Positions 52,644 to 60,515 of a stretch of 64,000 nucleotides of DNA are shown here, in pieces. Both the position numbers and the translations under genes were made by a program. Position 1 is the first letter of the stretch, and each line of letters opens with the position of its first letter. Source of the stretch: Planctomycetota bacterium. GTDB taxonomy: Bacteria; Planctomycetota; Phycisphaerae; WQYP01. The stretch covers positions 1 to 64,000 of the forward strand of contig JAJZCR010000007.1 in assembly GCA_021851715.1 (NCBI GenBank), given 5' to 3'. Under the pieces are notes generated by a model that saw only the letters and a list, made by a program, of their open reading frames with translations, was not told the origin of the DNA and did no database searches.

Positions 52644-53882
52644 TCACTGTATGGCCTCATCCGGATGGGCCATGGTTTTGCGGCTGTACGTGCGGCCGGA
52701 CCAGATATTCCCACCCGTGTAGTAGTCCCGCACGGAAGCTCCCAGTATGACCAGGCAAAAAATAACGGCGGGTGCCAGCATGAACTCGGATCCGGGGGTA
52801 CCGTTCAGAAAGCGGCGCACCCGGTGCATGTGCATCACCGCCAGCGCATTGATCACCACCGCCAGCGCCAGGTTGACCCACGCCAGGGTGGCCGGCTTCA
52901 TCAGCACCAGACTGGCTGCGGCCACCGGATAAATCGGCAGCAGGGTGCCCACGAATAAAAATCCCAACGCCAGGGCCATGGCGGAGAGCGGATTGTATTT
53001 CAGCCCGGCATAGACATTTTTCTTGCCTCCGCGGAACGTGTCCGCCAAGCCCTCGTACATGCGGCCAAAGAGCAATTCCCGTGTGAGCACGGTAAAAACG
53101 CGAAATCCCCGGTTTTTAGCCCGGCTACCCAGGGCCAGGTCTTCAATCAATTGCCCTTTGATGGCTTCATGACCGCCGATGGCTTCATAGGCATGACGGC
53201 GAAAAAGCAGGAACGCTCCGGCGGTGAGAATGGCCTTTGATTTGGCATTGTTGCTCCGGTGCGGCGCGGCAAGCGTAAACATGGCGGTCATAGCCACCAT
53301 TAAGAAGCCCTGCTCCATTACGCCGTTGCCCTGTGGCCGCGGCAAAATGCTCAGCAGGTCCAGATGGCGGTGCATGACCAGCCGCATGGCCTGTCGCAGG
53401 CATTGCGGGTGAAAATGCATGTCGGAATCAACAAACAGCAGATATTCCGCATCCGCCCATTCGCGGGCTTGATGGATGGCCCAGTTTTTACCCATCCAGC
53501 CGGGCGGCGGCGGCTCTGTATTGTGGAGAATTTTCAGATGCGGGAATTGGGCTGCAAGTTGCCCAGCGATTTTCGCGGTGCTATCGGTGCTTTGGTCATC
53601 AATAAATATGACACGAAAATTGGGATAGTCCTGCCGGCAAATGGACCCCAGCGTATCCGAGAGTACGTGACCTTCATTGCGGCCCGGAACAATAATAGTG
53701 ACGGCTGGGTGGGTAAGTGGGGAAGCTGCCGGCGGCGTTTGATCTGAATGGCGGTCAAAGGTTTCCGGAGGTGTTTGGCTGTCATACATCAGGCGATGCA
53801 CGCGCCCCAGGCCGCCCAACATGGTGATGGTGATCCAGCACAGGAGCACCACAACCAGAATAATCAACAGGACTATATTCAT
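52644..53882 (-). CDS. Family 2 glycosyltransferase, membrane-anchored (HpnB/CrtQ-like)
   Basis: A 412-residue protein. One N-terminal helix (IVLLIILVVVLLCWITITML) precedes a GT-A domain with VTIIVPGRNEGHVLSDTL, VIFIDDQSTDST, VDSDMHFHP (the DxD motif) and QLIEDLALGSRAKNRGF. Three more helices close the C-terminus. The block PPPPGWMGKNWAIHQA is shared with hopanoid-linked and carotenoid glucosyltransferases, so a lipid acceptor is likely. No squalene/hopene or carotenoid genes lie in the window. The gene is convergent with the quinone reductase gene. Confidence 0.82.
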   Translation of the reverse strand: MNIVLLIILVVVLLCWITITMLGGLGRVHRLMYDSQTPPETFDRHSDQTPPAASPLTHPAVTIIVPGRNEGHVLSDTLGSICRQDYPNFRVIFIDDQSTDSTAKIAGQLAAQFPHLKILHNTEPPPPGWMGKNWAIHQAREWADAEYLLFVDSDMHFHPQCLRQAMRLVMHRHLDLLSILPRPQGNGVMEQGFLMVAMTAMFTLAAPHRSNNAKSKAILTAGAFLLFRRHAYEAIGGHEAIKGQLIEDLALGSRAKNRGFRVFTVLTRELLFGRMYEGLADTFRGGKKNVYAGLKYNPLSAMALALGFLFVGTLLPIYPVAAASLVLMKPATLAWVNLALAVVINALAVMHMHRVRRFLNGTPGSEFMLAPAVIFCLVILGASVRDYYTGGNIWSGRTYSRKTMAHPDEAIQ

Positions 53883-53944
53883 GCGTGCATTACCCGAGTA
53901 TCCCGGAAATCATTGGCGGCCTGGCCCATGATGGGCAAAAAGCC

Positions 53945-54739
53945 TCAGAGGCGGTGAAGCGCTTTCAGGTCTTCGGCATTGGCCCGGCCTTCGATGAAAT
54001 GACGCAAGTCTTCATTCTCCATGGTTTTGATCTGCTCCGGTGTGCCCTGGACGATGATTTTGCCGTTCAGCAGCATCACAATCTGATCCGCCACCTTGAA
54101 AGCGCTGGCCATGTCATGGGTCACCACGATGCCGGTAACCTTGAGCTCTTCCTTGAGTTTTAATATCAATTCATTGATGACATCGGCGCGGATGGGGTCC
54201 AGGCCGGTGGTTGGTTCATCATAAAGCACTACTTCCGGATCCATGGCAATGGCCCGGGCCAGGGCCACACGTTTTTTCTGGCCTCCGGAGAGGTCGCCGG
54301 GCATTTTTTTTTCACTGCCGCTTAACCCGACCACCGCCAGTTTTTCATGGATGACCTGCTGAATATCTTTCTCGGATTTTATGCCCTGGTGCCGCAGTGG
54401 AAAGGCGATGTTTTCACCCACGCTCATGGAATCAAACAGGGCTCCCATTTGAAACAGAAAACCAATGCGTTTACGAATGGGTTCGAGTTGCCGTTCGCTG
54501 AGCTCATTAATACGTTGCTGATGAAAATAGACGTTTCCCCGATCGGGCTGCAGCAAGCCCACAATGTGCTTGAGCAAGACGGATTTTCCTGCGCCCGACG
54601 GGCCGATGATGACCGTGGTGCGGTCCGCGGGAATGTCCAAGCTCATTCCGTCGAGTACCACCAGCGATCCAAAGCGTTTATGGACATCAGCGAACCGGAT
54701 GATGGGTTGATCGGAGGTATCGGTGGTGGGGGGGATCAT
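53945..54739 (-). CDS. MlaF-like ABC transporter ATPase
   Basis: A 264-residue ATPase of the Mla phospholipid-transport type. Walker A GPSGAGKSVLLK, the signature LSGGQKKRVALARA, Walker B VVLYDEPTTGLDPI and HDMASAFK are intact. GALFDSMSVGENIAFPL matches MlaF proteins. It follows the MlaE-like permease with a 34-base gap. ATG 54739 is chosen because the family starts here; an upstream ATG at 54811 would overlap the permease gene. It powers lipid exchange between inner and outer membranes. Confidence 0.88.
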   Translation of the reverse strand: MIPPTTDTSDQPIIRFADVHKRFGSLVVLDGMSLDIPADRTTVIIGPSGAGKSVLLKHIVGLLQPDRGNVYFHQQRINELSERQLEPIRKRIGFLFQMGALFDSMSVGENIAFPLRHQGIKSEKDIQQVIHEKLAVVGLSGSEKKMPGDLSGGQKKRVALARAIAMDPEVVLYDEPTTGLDPIRADVINELILKLKEELKVTGIVVTHDMASAFKVADQIVMLLNGKIIVQGTPEQIKTMENEDLRHFIEGRANAEDLKALHRL

Positions 54740-54773
54740 ATTATTCCGCAGTCTCCTGCTTGAACGTTTGGGG

Positions 54774-55628
54774 CTACAAAATTGGCGCTTGATTGGGCCA
54801 GAACATGACATAGATATTGGTCAGCAGCAATGCCAGCACCAGGTTCAACATCAGAATGACGATAAAACTGGTAACAAACGCCTCGGTGCAGGCCCGGCCT
54901 ACACCCTGAGCCCCGTTGCCGCAGCGAAAACCTTTGTAGCAGGCGATGACGCCGATGGCCAGGCCGAAAAACAGGGCTTTGATCAGGCCCGTGTTGATGG
55001 TATAAATATCCACCCCAACGCGGGCATAGTGCCAGAATTGGTCATTGTTGATGCCCTGCACATGCACCGCAATCAACCAGCCGCCAAAGATTCCCAGGAT
55101 ATCACTGAACACGGTCAGAATCGGAGTCATCACCACGCAGGCCAGCACCCGCGGCACGGCCAGCGTGCGAACGGGGTCCGCGGCCATGGACCGCAGAGCC
55201 TCGATTTGTTCGGTAACGCGCATGGTTCCCAGCTCAGCAGTCATGGCCCCACCGACACGCCCGGCCAGCATGACGCCCGTGAGAACCGGGCCAATTTGTT
55301 TCACCACGCTCAGTACTGTAACACTGCCGAGCCGGCTGGCCAGCCCCAGGGCATGAAATTGGGGATAGGCTTCAATGACCAGCACGGCCCCTATAAAAAA
55401 ACCGGTCAACATGACCACCGGAATGGAAAGCGTGCCCAGGTCAAACATTTGCGAGAACATCTCGCGCAGATCAAAGCGGTCCATGCCACGCAGAGATCCC
55501 GTGAGAATGGTCATGAAGAACCGCACAAAATCGCCCAGTGTCAGCACAAAGGAAACACAGATATTCCCCAGGAACTCCAGGGGCATCAGGATACTGGAAC
55601 GATTAGGGGGTGGTTCTGCGGGTGTCAA
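54774..55628 (-). CDS. MlaE-like ABC transporter permease
   Basis: A 284-residue integral protein. Seen: VMLTGFFIGAVLVIEAYPQF, then EQIEALRSMAADPVRTLAVPRVLACVVMTPILTVFSDI, the classic MlaE coupling region. Five hydrophobic helices are present. With MlaF downstream it forms an ABC core for glycerophospholipid transport. An MlaD (MCE domain) gene would be expected next, but MlaF is followed by a glycosyltransferase gene, so MlaD must lie elsewhere or be absent. Confidence 0.88.
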   Translation of the reverse strand: MTPAEPPPNRSSILMPLEFLGNICVSFVLTLGDFVRFFMTILTGSLRGMDRFDLREMFSQMFDLGTLSIPVVMLTGFFIGAVLVIEAYPQFHALGLASRLGSVTVLSVVKQIGPVLTGVMLAGRVGGAMTAELGTMRVTEQIEALRSMAADPVRTLAVPRVLACVVMTPILTVFSDILGIFGGWLIAVHVQGINNDQFWHYARVGVDIYTINTGLIKALFFGLAIGVIACYKGFRCGNGAQGVGRACTEAFVTSFIVILMLNLVLALLLTNIYVMFWPNQAPIL

Positions 55629-55883
55629 AGCGGCTAGCCCTTATCAAGCACCATTTTCCCAATGCAGTGCACCGCACCGGTTCTGTGTATTGTATACGCA
55701 GATGAAGACCTTGGGGCAAGTGGCTCCGGGCGCGGTTGGAAGCATAGCTGGCCGGTGCGGACCCGGGACCGGAGGAAGAGGGGCAATTGGCGCAATTTCG
55801 CGTATCATAGGTCTTTGAAGTTGGTGCCCCGAGCAACAGGACCGGGGAAAATTCACTATGGATTTCCATTCATGTGCGCTACA

Positions 55884-57236
55884 ATGTCCGTTGCAGAACT
55901 TACTCCCGCGAAAATCGTCGCCGAGCTGGATAAGTACATCATCGGCCAGAAGGCCGCCAAGAGAGCCGTCGCCAATGCCGTGCGCAACCGCTGGCGGCGT
56001 TTGCAATTAAGCCCGGAAATCGCCCGTGATGTGCTGCCGAAAAATATCATGCTGATCGGCCCGACCGGTGTGGGAAAAACAGAAATCGCCCGCCGCCTGG
56101 CTACGCTGGTGGAAGCCCCGTTTATCAAGGTGGAGGCCACCAAGTATACCGAAGTGGGCTATGTCGGCCGCGATGTGGAAAGCATGATCCGTGATTTGTT
56201 GGAGTCGGCCATTCGCATGGTGCGCACGGCCCAGATGCAGGCGGTGGCCATTCCCGCGTCCAAATTGGCCGACGATCGGCTCGTGGAACTGCTGTTGCCG
56301 CTGAGTACCACGGCGGACGACACAGATCCGGCGGTGCAGGATCGCCGCCAGCGCAGCGCCGCCAAGATCAAATCACAACTGGCCGCAGGTGTGTTTGATG
56401 ATCACATGGTGGATGTGCCGGTCACCGAAAAATCTCCCACTCCGCCCATGTTCGGCATGATGGGCATGGATTCGGCGGAATCCATGCCGCCGGGACTCAA
56501 CGACATTTTTGAAAAGCTCGCCTCGAGCCGCAGCACAGTCCACAAGGTAAAAGTAACGGAAGCCCGGAAGATATTGGCGGCGCAGGAAGCCGAAAAGCTC
56601 GTCGATCAACAGGGCGTGGTGGAGCAGGCGATCAGTCTGACGGAACAAAGCGGCATCATTTTTCTGGATGAAATAGACAAGGTGGCCACGGGAAGCGAAG
56701 GCCGCGGCGGTGCGGATGTATCTCGCCAGGGAGTGCAGCGCGATTTATTGCCCATTGTAGAAGGCAGCGCCGTGACCACGCGCCACGGCACAGTCCATAC
56801 GGATCATATTTTGTTTATTGCCGCCGGGGCGTTTCACGCGGCCAAGCCGTCGGATCTCATGCCTGAATTACAGGGGCGTTTTCCCATTCGCGTGGAGCTT
56901 TCCGACCTGGAGCAGGCGGATTACGTACGAATCCTCCGGGAGCCGAAAAACTCGCTGGTTCGCCAGCAAATCGATCTGCTGGCCGTGGAAGGCGTGCGCG
57001 TTTCTTTTACGGATGAGGCCATTCACGCCATGGCCGAGTACGCGTACAACGTCAACCGTAACACCCAGAACATCGGTGCCCGGCGTCTGAACACCATTTT
57101 GGATCGCGTGATGGATGATCTTTCATTTATGGCATCGGAAATCCGTGGCGAAAAACATGTAATTGACGCCGCGATGGTGCGGGAAAAGCTGGCCGATATT
57201 GCCAGCGATGAAGATTTATCGCGTTATGTTCTGTAG
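55884..57236 (+). CDS. hslU: ATP-dependent protease ATPase subunit HslU
   Basis: A 450-residue AAA+ unfoldase that normally feeds the HslV peptidase. Walker A GPTGVGKTEIA and pore region TEVGYVGRDVESMIRDL, then the I-domain with FGMMGMDSAESMPPG and LDEIDKV (Walker B), arginine finger ELQGRFPIRVEL, and the C-terminal EDLSRYVL tail that docks on HslV. All key parts are intact, so it should be active. No hslV lies next to it: upstream is the Mla operon on the other strand. ATG 55884 (or 55872) is preferred over the longer frame from 55662. Confidence 0.92.
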   Translation: MSVAELTPAKIVAELDKYIIGQKAAKRAVANAVRNRWRRLQLSPEIARDVLPKNIMLIGPTGVGKTEIARRLATLVEAPFIKVEATKYTEVGYVGRDVESMIRDLLESAIRMVRTAQMQAVAIPASKLADDRLVELLLPLSTTADDTDPAVQDRRQRSAAKIKSQLAAGVFDDHMVDVPVTEKSPTPPMFGMMGMDSAESMPPGLNDIFEKLASSRSTVHKVKVTEARKILAAQEAEKLVDQQGVVEQAISLTEQSGIIFLDEIDKVATGSEGRGGADVSRQGVQRDLLPIVEGSAVTTRHGTVHTDHILFIAAGAFHAAKPSDLMPELQGRFPIRVELSDLEQADYVRILREPKNSLVRQQIDLLAVEGVRVSFTDEAIHAMAEYAYNVNRNTQNIGARRLNTILDRVMDDLSFMASEIRGEKHVIDAAMVREKLADIASDEDLSRYVL

Positions 57237-57310
57237 CCGGGAAGGCGGAAAACGGATCATGGAGGCCTGGCCTTCTGCCATGGCTGCAATACACATAGGA
57301 TCTAGTGAAT

Positions 57311-58075
57311 ATGCAACAGCAGGCCATTGAACTTTCCATTATTGCCCCGGCATTTAACGAGGTGGATAACGTTCAGCCGTTGGTGGAGCGCATCCGGGAT
57401 GTTTTTGTGCCGCTGAACCTCGCCTTTGAAGCTATTATGGTGGATGATGCCGGCACGGATGGTACACGTGAAAAGTTGCTGGAACTGGCCCGGCAATACC
57501 CGTGGTTGCGGGTGATTTCCCTTGCCAGTAACAGCGGCCAGACCGCCGCCATGGATGCCGGCTTCCGCGCCGCCCGAGGCCGGATATGGGCCACCGTGGA
57601 TGCCGACATGCAAAATGACCCCGGCGAAATTCCCCGCCTCATGGCCATGCTTTCCGCAGAGGTGGATATGGTCAACGGCTGGCGGCAAAAACGCAGCGAC
57701 AACGCTTTGCGCCTTATTCAAACCAAAATAGCCAATGGCATTCGCAACCGGCTTAGCGGGGAAAACATCAAAGATTCCGCCTGTTCGCTGAAAGTCTACA
57801 AACGGCAGTGTTTAGAAGGGCTTACTCTGTACAAGGGCATGCACCGCTTTTTTCCGACCCTGGTAAAAATGCGGGGCTTTAAGGTTATTGAGGTGCCGGT
57901 GAGCCACCATCCGCGGGCGCACGGTGTTACCAAATATAAATTCGGCAGCCGAGTGATTCGGGCTTTTGTGGACCTTTTGGCCGTGCGCTGGATGAAAAAG
58001 CGCCAACTGCATTATCAGGCCCGCGACCTGACCTCGGCGGGAATGGCTGGTGCGGCCATTTCGCGGTCGGATTAG
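57311..58075 (+). CDS. Family 2 glycosyltransferase (dolichol-phosphate mannosyltransferase-like)
   Basis: A 254-residue GT-A enzyme of the DPM1/ArnC type. ELSIIAPAFNEVDNVQPLVE, AIMVDDAGTDGTREKLLE, SNSGQTAAMDAGFRAA and VDADMQNDPGEIP (DxD) are in order, then HRFFPTLVKMRGFKVIEVPVSHHPRAHG. It lacks C-terminal transmembrane helices. It probably moves a sugar from a nucleotide donor to a polyprenyl phosphate, which might serve the GT-C protein at 23760. ATG 57311 has AGGA upstream; GTG 57305 is too close to it. The next gene is lpxA. Confidence 0.87.
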   Translation: MQQQAIELSIIAPAFNEVDNVQPLVERIRDVFVPLNLAFEAIMVDDAGTDGTREKLLELARQYPWLRVISLASNSGQTAAMDAGFRAARGRIWATVDADMQNDPGEIPRLMAMLSAEVDMVNGWRQKRSDNALRLIQTKIANGIRNRLSGENIKDSACSLKVYKRQCLEGLTLYKGMHRFFPTLVKMRGFKVIEVPVSHHPRAHGVTKYKFGSRVIRAFVDLLAVRWMKKRQLHYQARDLTSAGMAGAAISRSD

Positions 58076-58117
58076 CATGGTAGAGAGGAACTGTCTGCTA
58101 CATGGAGGCATAAAAAT

Positions 58118-58945
58118 ATGATTCATCCCACCGCTATTGTTGATCCTCTGGCCCAGGTGGACCGCAGCGCTTCCATTGGTCCGTATGCCATTGTGGAGGG
58201 GGCGGTGCATATTGGTCCGCAGTGCAATATTCAGGCCCATGCCAAGCTGATGGGGCCGCTTACCATGGGGTGCGGCAACATCGTCCATAGCTTCGCCTGC
58301 TTGGGCGATGTCCCGCAGGATTTGAAATTTAAGGGAGAGGACAGTTGCCTGACGATCGGTGATGGAAACATTTTTCGCGAACACGTTACCGTGCATCGCG
58401 GAACGTCCGGCCAGACCTTGCTTGGCTCCAACAACTACCTGATGGTGGCCAGCCATGTCGGTCATAATTGTCGGCTTGGAAACCATATTACGCTGGTCAA
58501 CGGGGCTTTGCTGGGGGGCCATGTGGTGGTGGAAGATCGGGCGATTATCGGTGGCAATTGTGCTATTCATCAATTTTGTCGCGTTGGCCGACTGGCCATG
58601 ATCAGCCTCACGTCGGCTTACAATGTGGATGTCCCGCCGTTTTGCATGGCCGTATCCACCAATCTGATTACCCAGCTCAATTCTGTAGGCTTGCGACGAT
58701 CCGGCATGAGCGTGGCGAGTCAGAACGGGCTTCGTCGTATGTTCCGTTGGATTTATCGTACGCACGCCGACGTGCCGTTGGCCAAATCGCTCGAGCGTCT
58801 ATCGGCTGATTTGCGTGCAGTGCCGGAAATTCAGGAATTCACGGCGTTTGTGCGGGCATCCAAGCGAGGAGTGGCTCGCTTTCGGCATTGGTCCACGCGC
58901 CATGGCCAGACCTCCACCGAGACTGACGATGCTGACAATGTTTAA
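58118..58945 (+). CDS. lpxA: UDP-N-acetylglucosamine acyltransferase LpxA
   Basis: A 275-residue left-handed beta-helix acyltransferase. It carries out the first step of lipid A synthesis, placing a 3-hydroxyacyl chain on UDP-GlcNAc. The catalytic His region reads ASHVGHNCRLG, with GHVVVED and IHQFCRVG further on, as in E. coli LpxA. The hexapeptide repeat pattern is clear in the first two thirds, and the C-terminal helical domain follows. It is not linked to lpxB, lpxD or fabZ. It shows that the organism makes lipid A or a related molecule. Confidence 0.93.
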   Translation: MIHPTAIVDPLAQVDRSASIGPYAIVEGAVHIGPQCNIQAHAKLMGPLTMGCGNIVHSFACLGDVPQDLKFKGEDSCLTIGDGNIFREHVTVHRGTSGQTLLGSNNYLMVASHVGHNCRLGNHITLVNGALLGGHVVVEDRAIIGGNCAIHQFCRVGRLAMISLTSAYNVDVPPFCMAVSTNLITQLNSVGLRRSGMSVASQNGLRRMFRWIYRTHADVPLAKSLERLSADLRAVPEIQEFTAFVRASKRGVARFRHWSTRHGQTSTETDDADNV

Positions 58946-59209
58946 AGGCTTGAACGCCGCGCAATTAAATCCCGTATTTTAGTTTCGGTTCCGATGGGAA
59001 TGGCAACTCAAAAGCTCGCCGCACGGTATTGATTGTGCTTCATGGGCGACGGTCGCGATTTTGCCGCCTTGTTGACTTGCTATTGAGGGCTGTTGAGGCG
59101 ATAAATAATGGTGCCGGTATGGGCCGGCCGGCAGTTCGGAACTGATCAGGATCCGCTCTGAAGATGCTCGTCCCAACTGATGGATATTGAAAACCCAAGG
59201 AGTAACTCC
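58946..59209. other. Intergenic region before xylA
   Basis: About 264 bases between lpxA and xylA. No gene is apparent. AAGGAG just before 59210 is the xylA ribosome site. Confidence 0.3.
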
Positions 59210-60379
59210 ATGGCCAAAACCGTAAAATCAGTGACGAAGGAAAAATTTACATTCGGTCTATGGACCGTAGGCAATATTGGACGTGACCCGTTCGGCGGCC
59301 CCGTGCGTGAGGTGCTTACGCCCATGCAAATAGCCAGATTGCTGGGCGAAGTTGGCGCGTATGGCGTGAACTTTCATGACAACGACCTGGTTCCCATTGA
59401 CGCCACGCCCGCTCAGGAACGGCAAATTAAATCCAGTTTCAAAAAGGCCCTGCGCGATAACGGCCTGGTGGTGCCCATGGCCACCACGAATCTATTTGGC
59501 GATCCGATATTTAAGGATGGCGCTTTCACCAGTGCCGATGCCAGGGTGCGGGCATACGCCCTGCAGAAAACCATGCGCGCCATGGATCTGGGAGCCGAGT
59601 TTGGCGCGCAGACCTTTGTTTTCTGGGGTGGTCGGGAAGGGGCCGAAAGTGATGCCGCCAAAGATCCCACCGAGGGCATCAAGCGTTTTCGCCAGGCCAT
59701 CAATTTCCTCTGCCAGTATTCCATCGAAAATAATTATGGTTACCGATTCGCCCTGGAAGCCAAGCCCAATGAACCGCGTGGACACATTTATTTTGCCACC
59801 ACCGGCAACTACCTGGGATTTATTGAAACCCTCGATTATCCGGAGATGGTGGGCGTCAACCCGGAAGTCGCCCACGAAACCATGGCCGGTCTTAACTTTG
59901 TCCATCACGTGGCCCAGGCACTGGAGGCGGGCAAGCTCTTTCACATTGACCTGAACGACCAGGAACCGGGCCGGTACGACCAGGATTACCGGTTTGGCGC
60001 CGCCAACATCAAACCCGCGTTTTTTCTGGTCAAATTGCTGGTCGATCATGGCTATGATGGCCCCCTGCACTTTGATGCCCATGCCTACCGCACCGAAGAC
60101 TACCAGGGCGTGAAGGATTTTGCCCGCGGCTGCATGAAAACTTACATGTTGTTGAAGCAGAAGGTGGCGAGGTTTAATGCGGACAGGGAAATTCAGGCTT
60201 TGTTGAAGCAGATTCATGTGCGTGATGAAAAGCTCGAAAATTGGAGCGCTACCTATACTGTTGACGCGGTGCGGCAACTCAAGGCGTACAAGTTCAATCG
60301 CACGGGGCTGGGCGCTCGCGGCATACCCTACGAAAAGCTCGACCAGATGACGATGGAAATCATCATGGGTGAGCGGTAA
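59210..60379 (+). CDS. xylA: Xylose isomerase (class I, actinobacterial-like)
   Basis: A 389-residue metal-dependent isomerase that converts D-xylose to D-xylulose. Key patterns: [11 protein letters not shown] with the catalytic His, [28 protein letters not shown] (metal ligand Glu), and [15 protein letters not shown] (metal ligands). Length matches the short class I enzymes (about 390). ATG 59210 has AAGGAG seven bases upstream. No xylB, regulator or transporter is adjacent. Confidence 0.93.
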   Translation: MAKTVKSVTKEKFTFGLWTVGNIGRDPFGGPVREVLTPMQIARLLGEVGAYGVNFHDNDLVPIDATPAQERQIKSSFKKALRDNGLVVPMATTNLFGDPIFKDGAFTSADARVRAYALQKTMRAMDLGAEFGAQTFVFWGGREGAESDAAKDPTEGIKRFRQAINFLCQYSIENNYGYRFALEAKPNEPRGHIYFATTGNYLGFIETLDYPEMVGVNPEVAHETMAGLNFVHHVAQALEAGKLFHIDLNDQEPGRYDQDYRFGAANIKPAFFLVKLLVDHGYDGPLHFDAHAYRTEDYQGVKDFARGCMKTYMLLKQKVARFNADREIQALLKQIHVRDEKLENWSATYTVDAVRQLKAYKFNRTGLGARGIPYEKLDQMTMEIIMGER

Positions 60380-60515
60380 GCAGAGGTTTTGGCTTCCAAC
60401 CAGGCATGTCAGGCGTTCGACCGCGCCGCAAAGGGCGGCTCAACGCCGGGGGCGACGGCTCATGCCGCTGCCGCCACGGATCAGCCTGTTCTCGCGGAAT
60501 TCTCATGGACAGCGG
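60380..60515. other. Convergent intergenic gap
   Basis: About 136 bases between the ends of xylA and ileS. It is GC-rich with small partly complementary stretches, but there is no clear terminator with a T-run. Confidence 0.3.
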
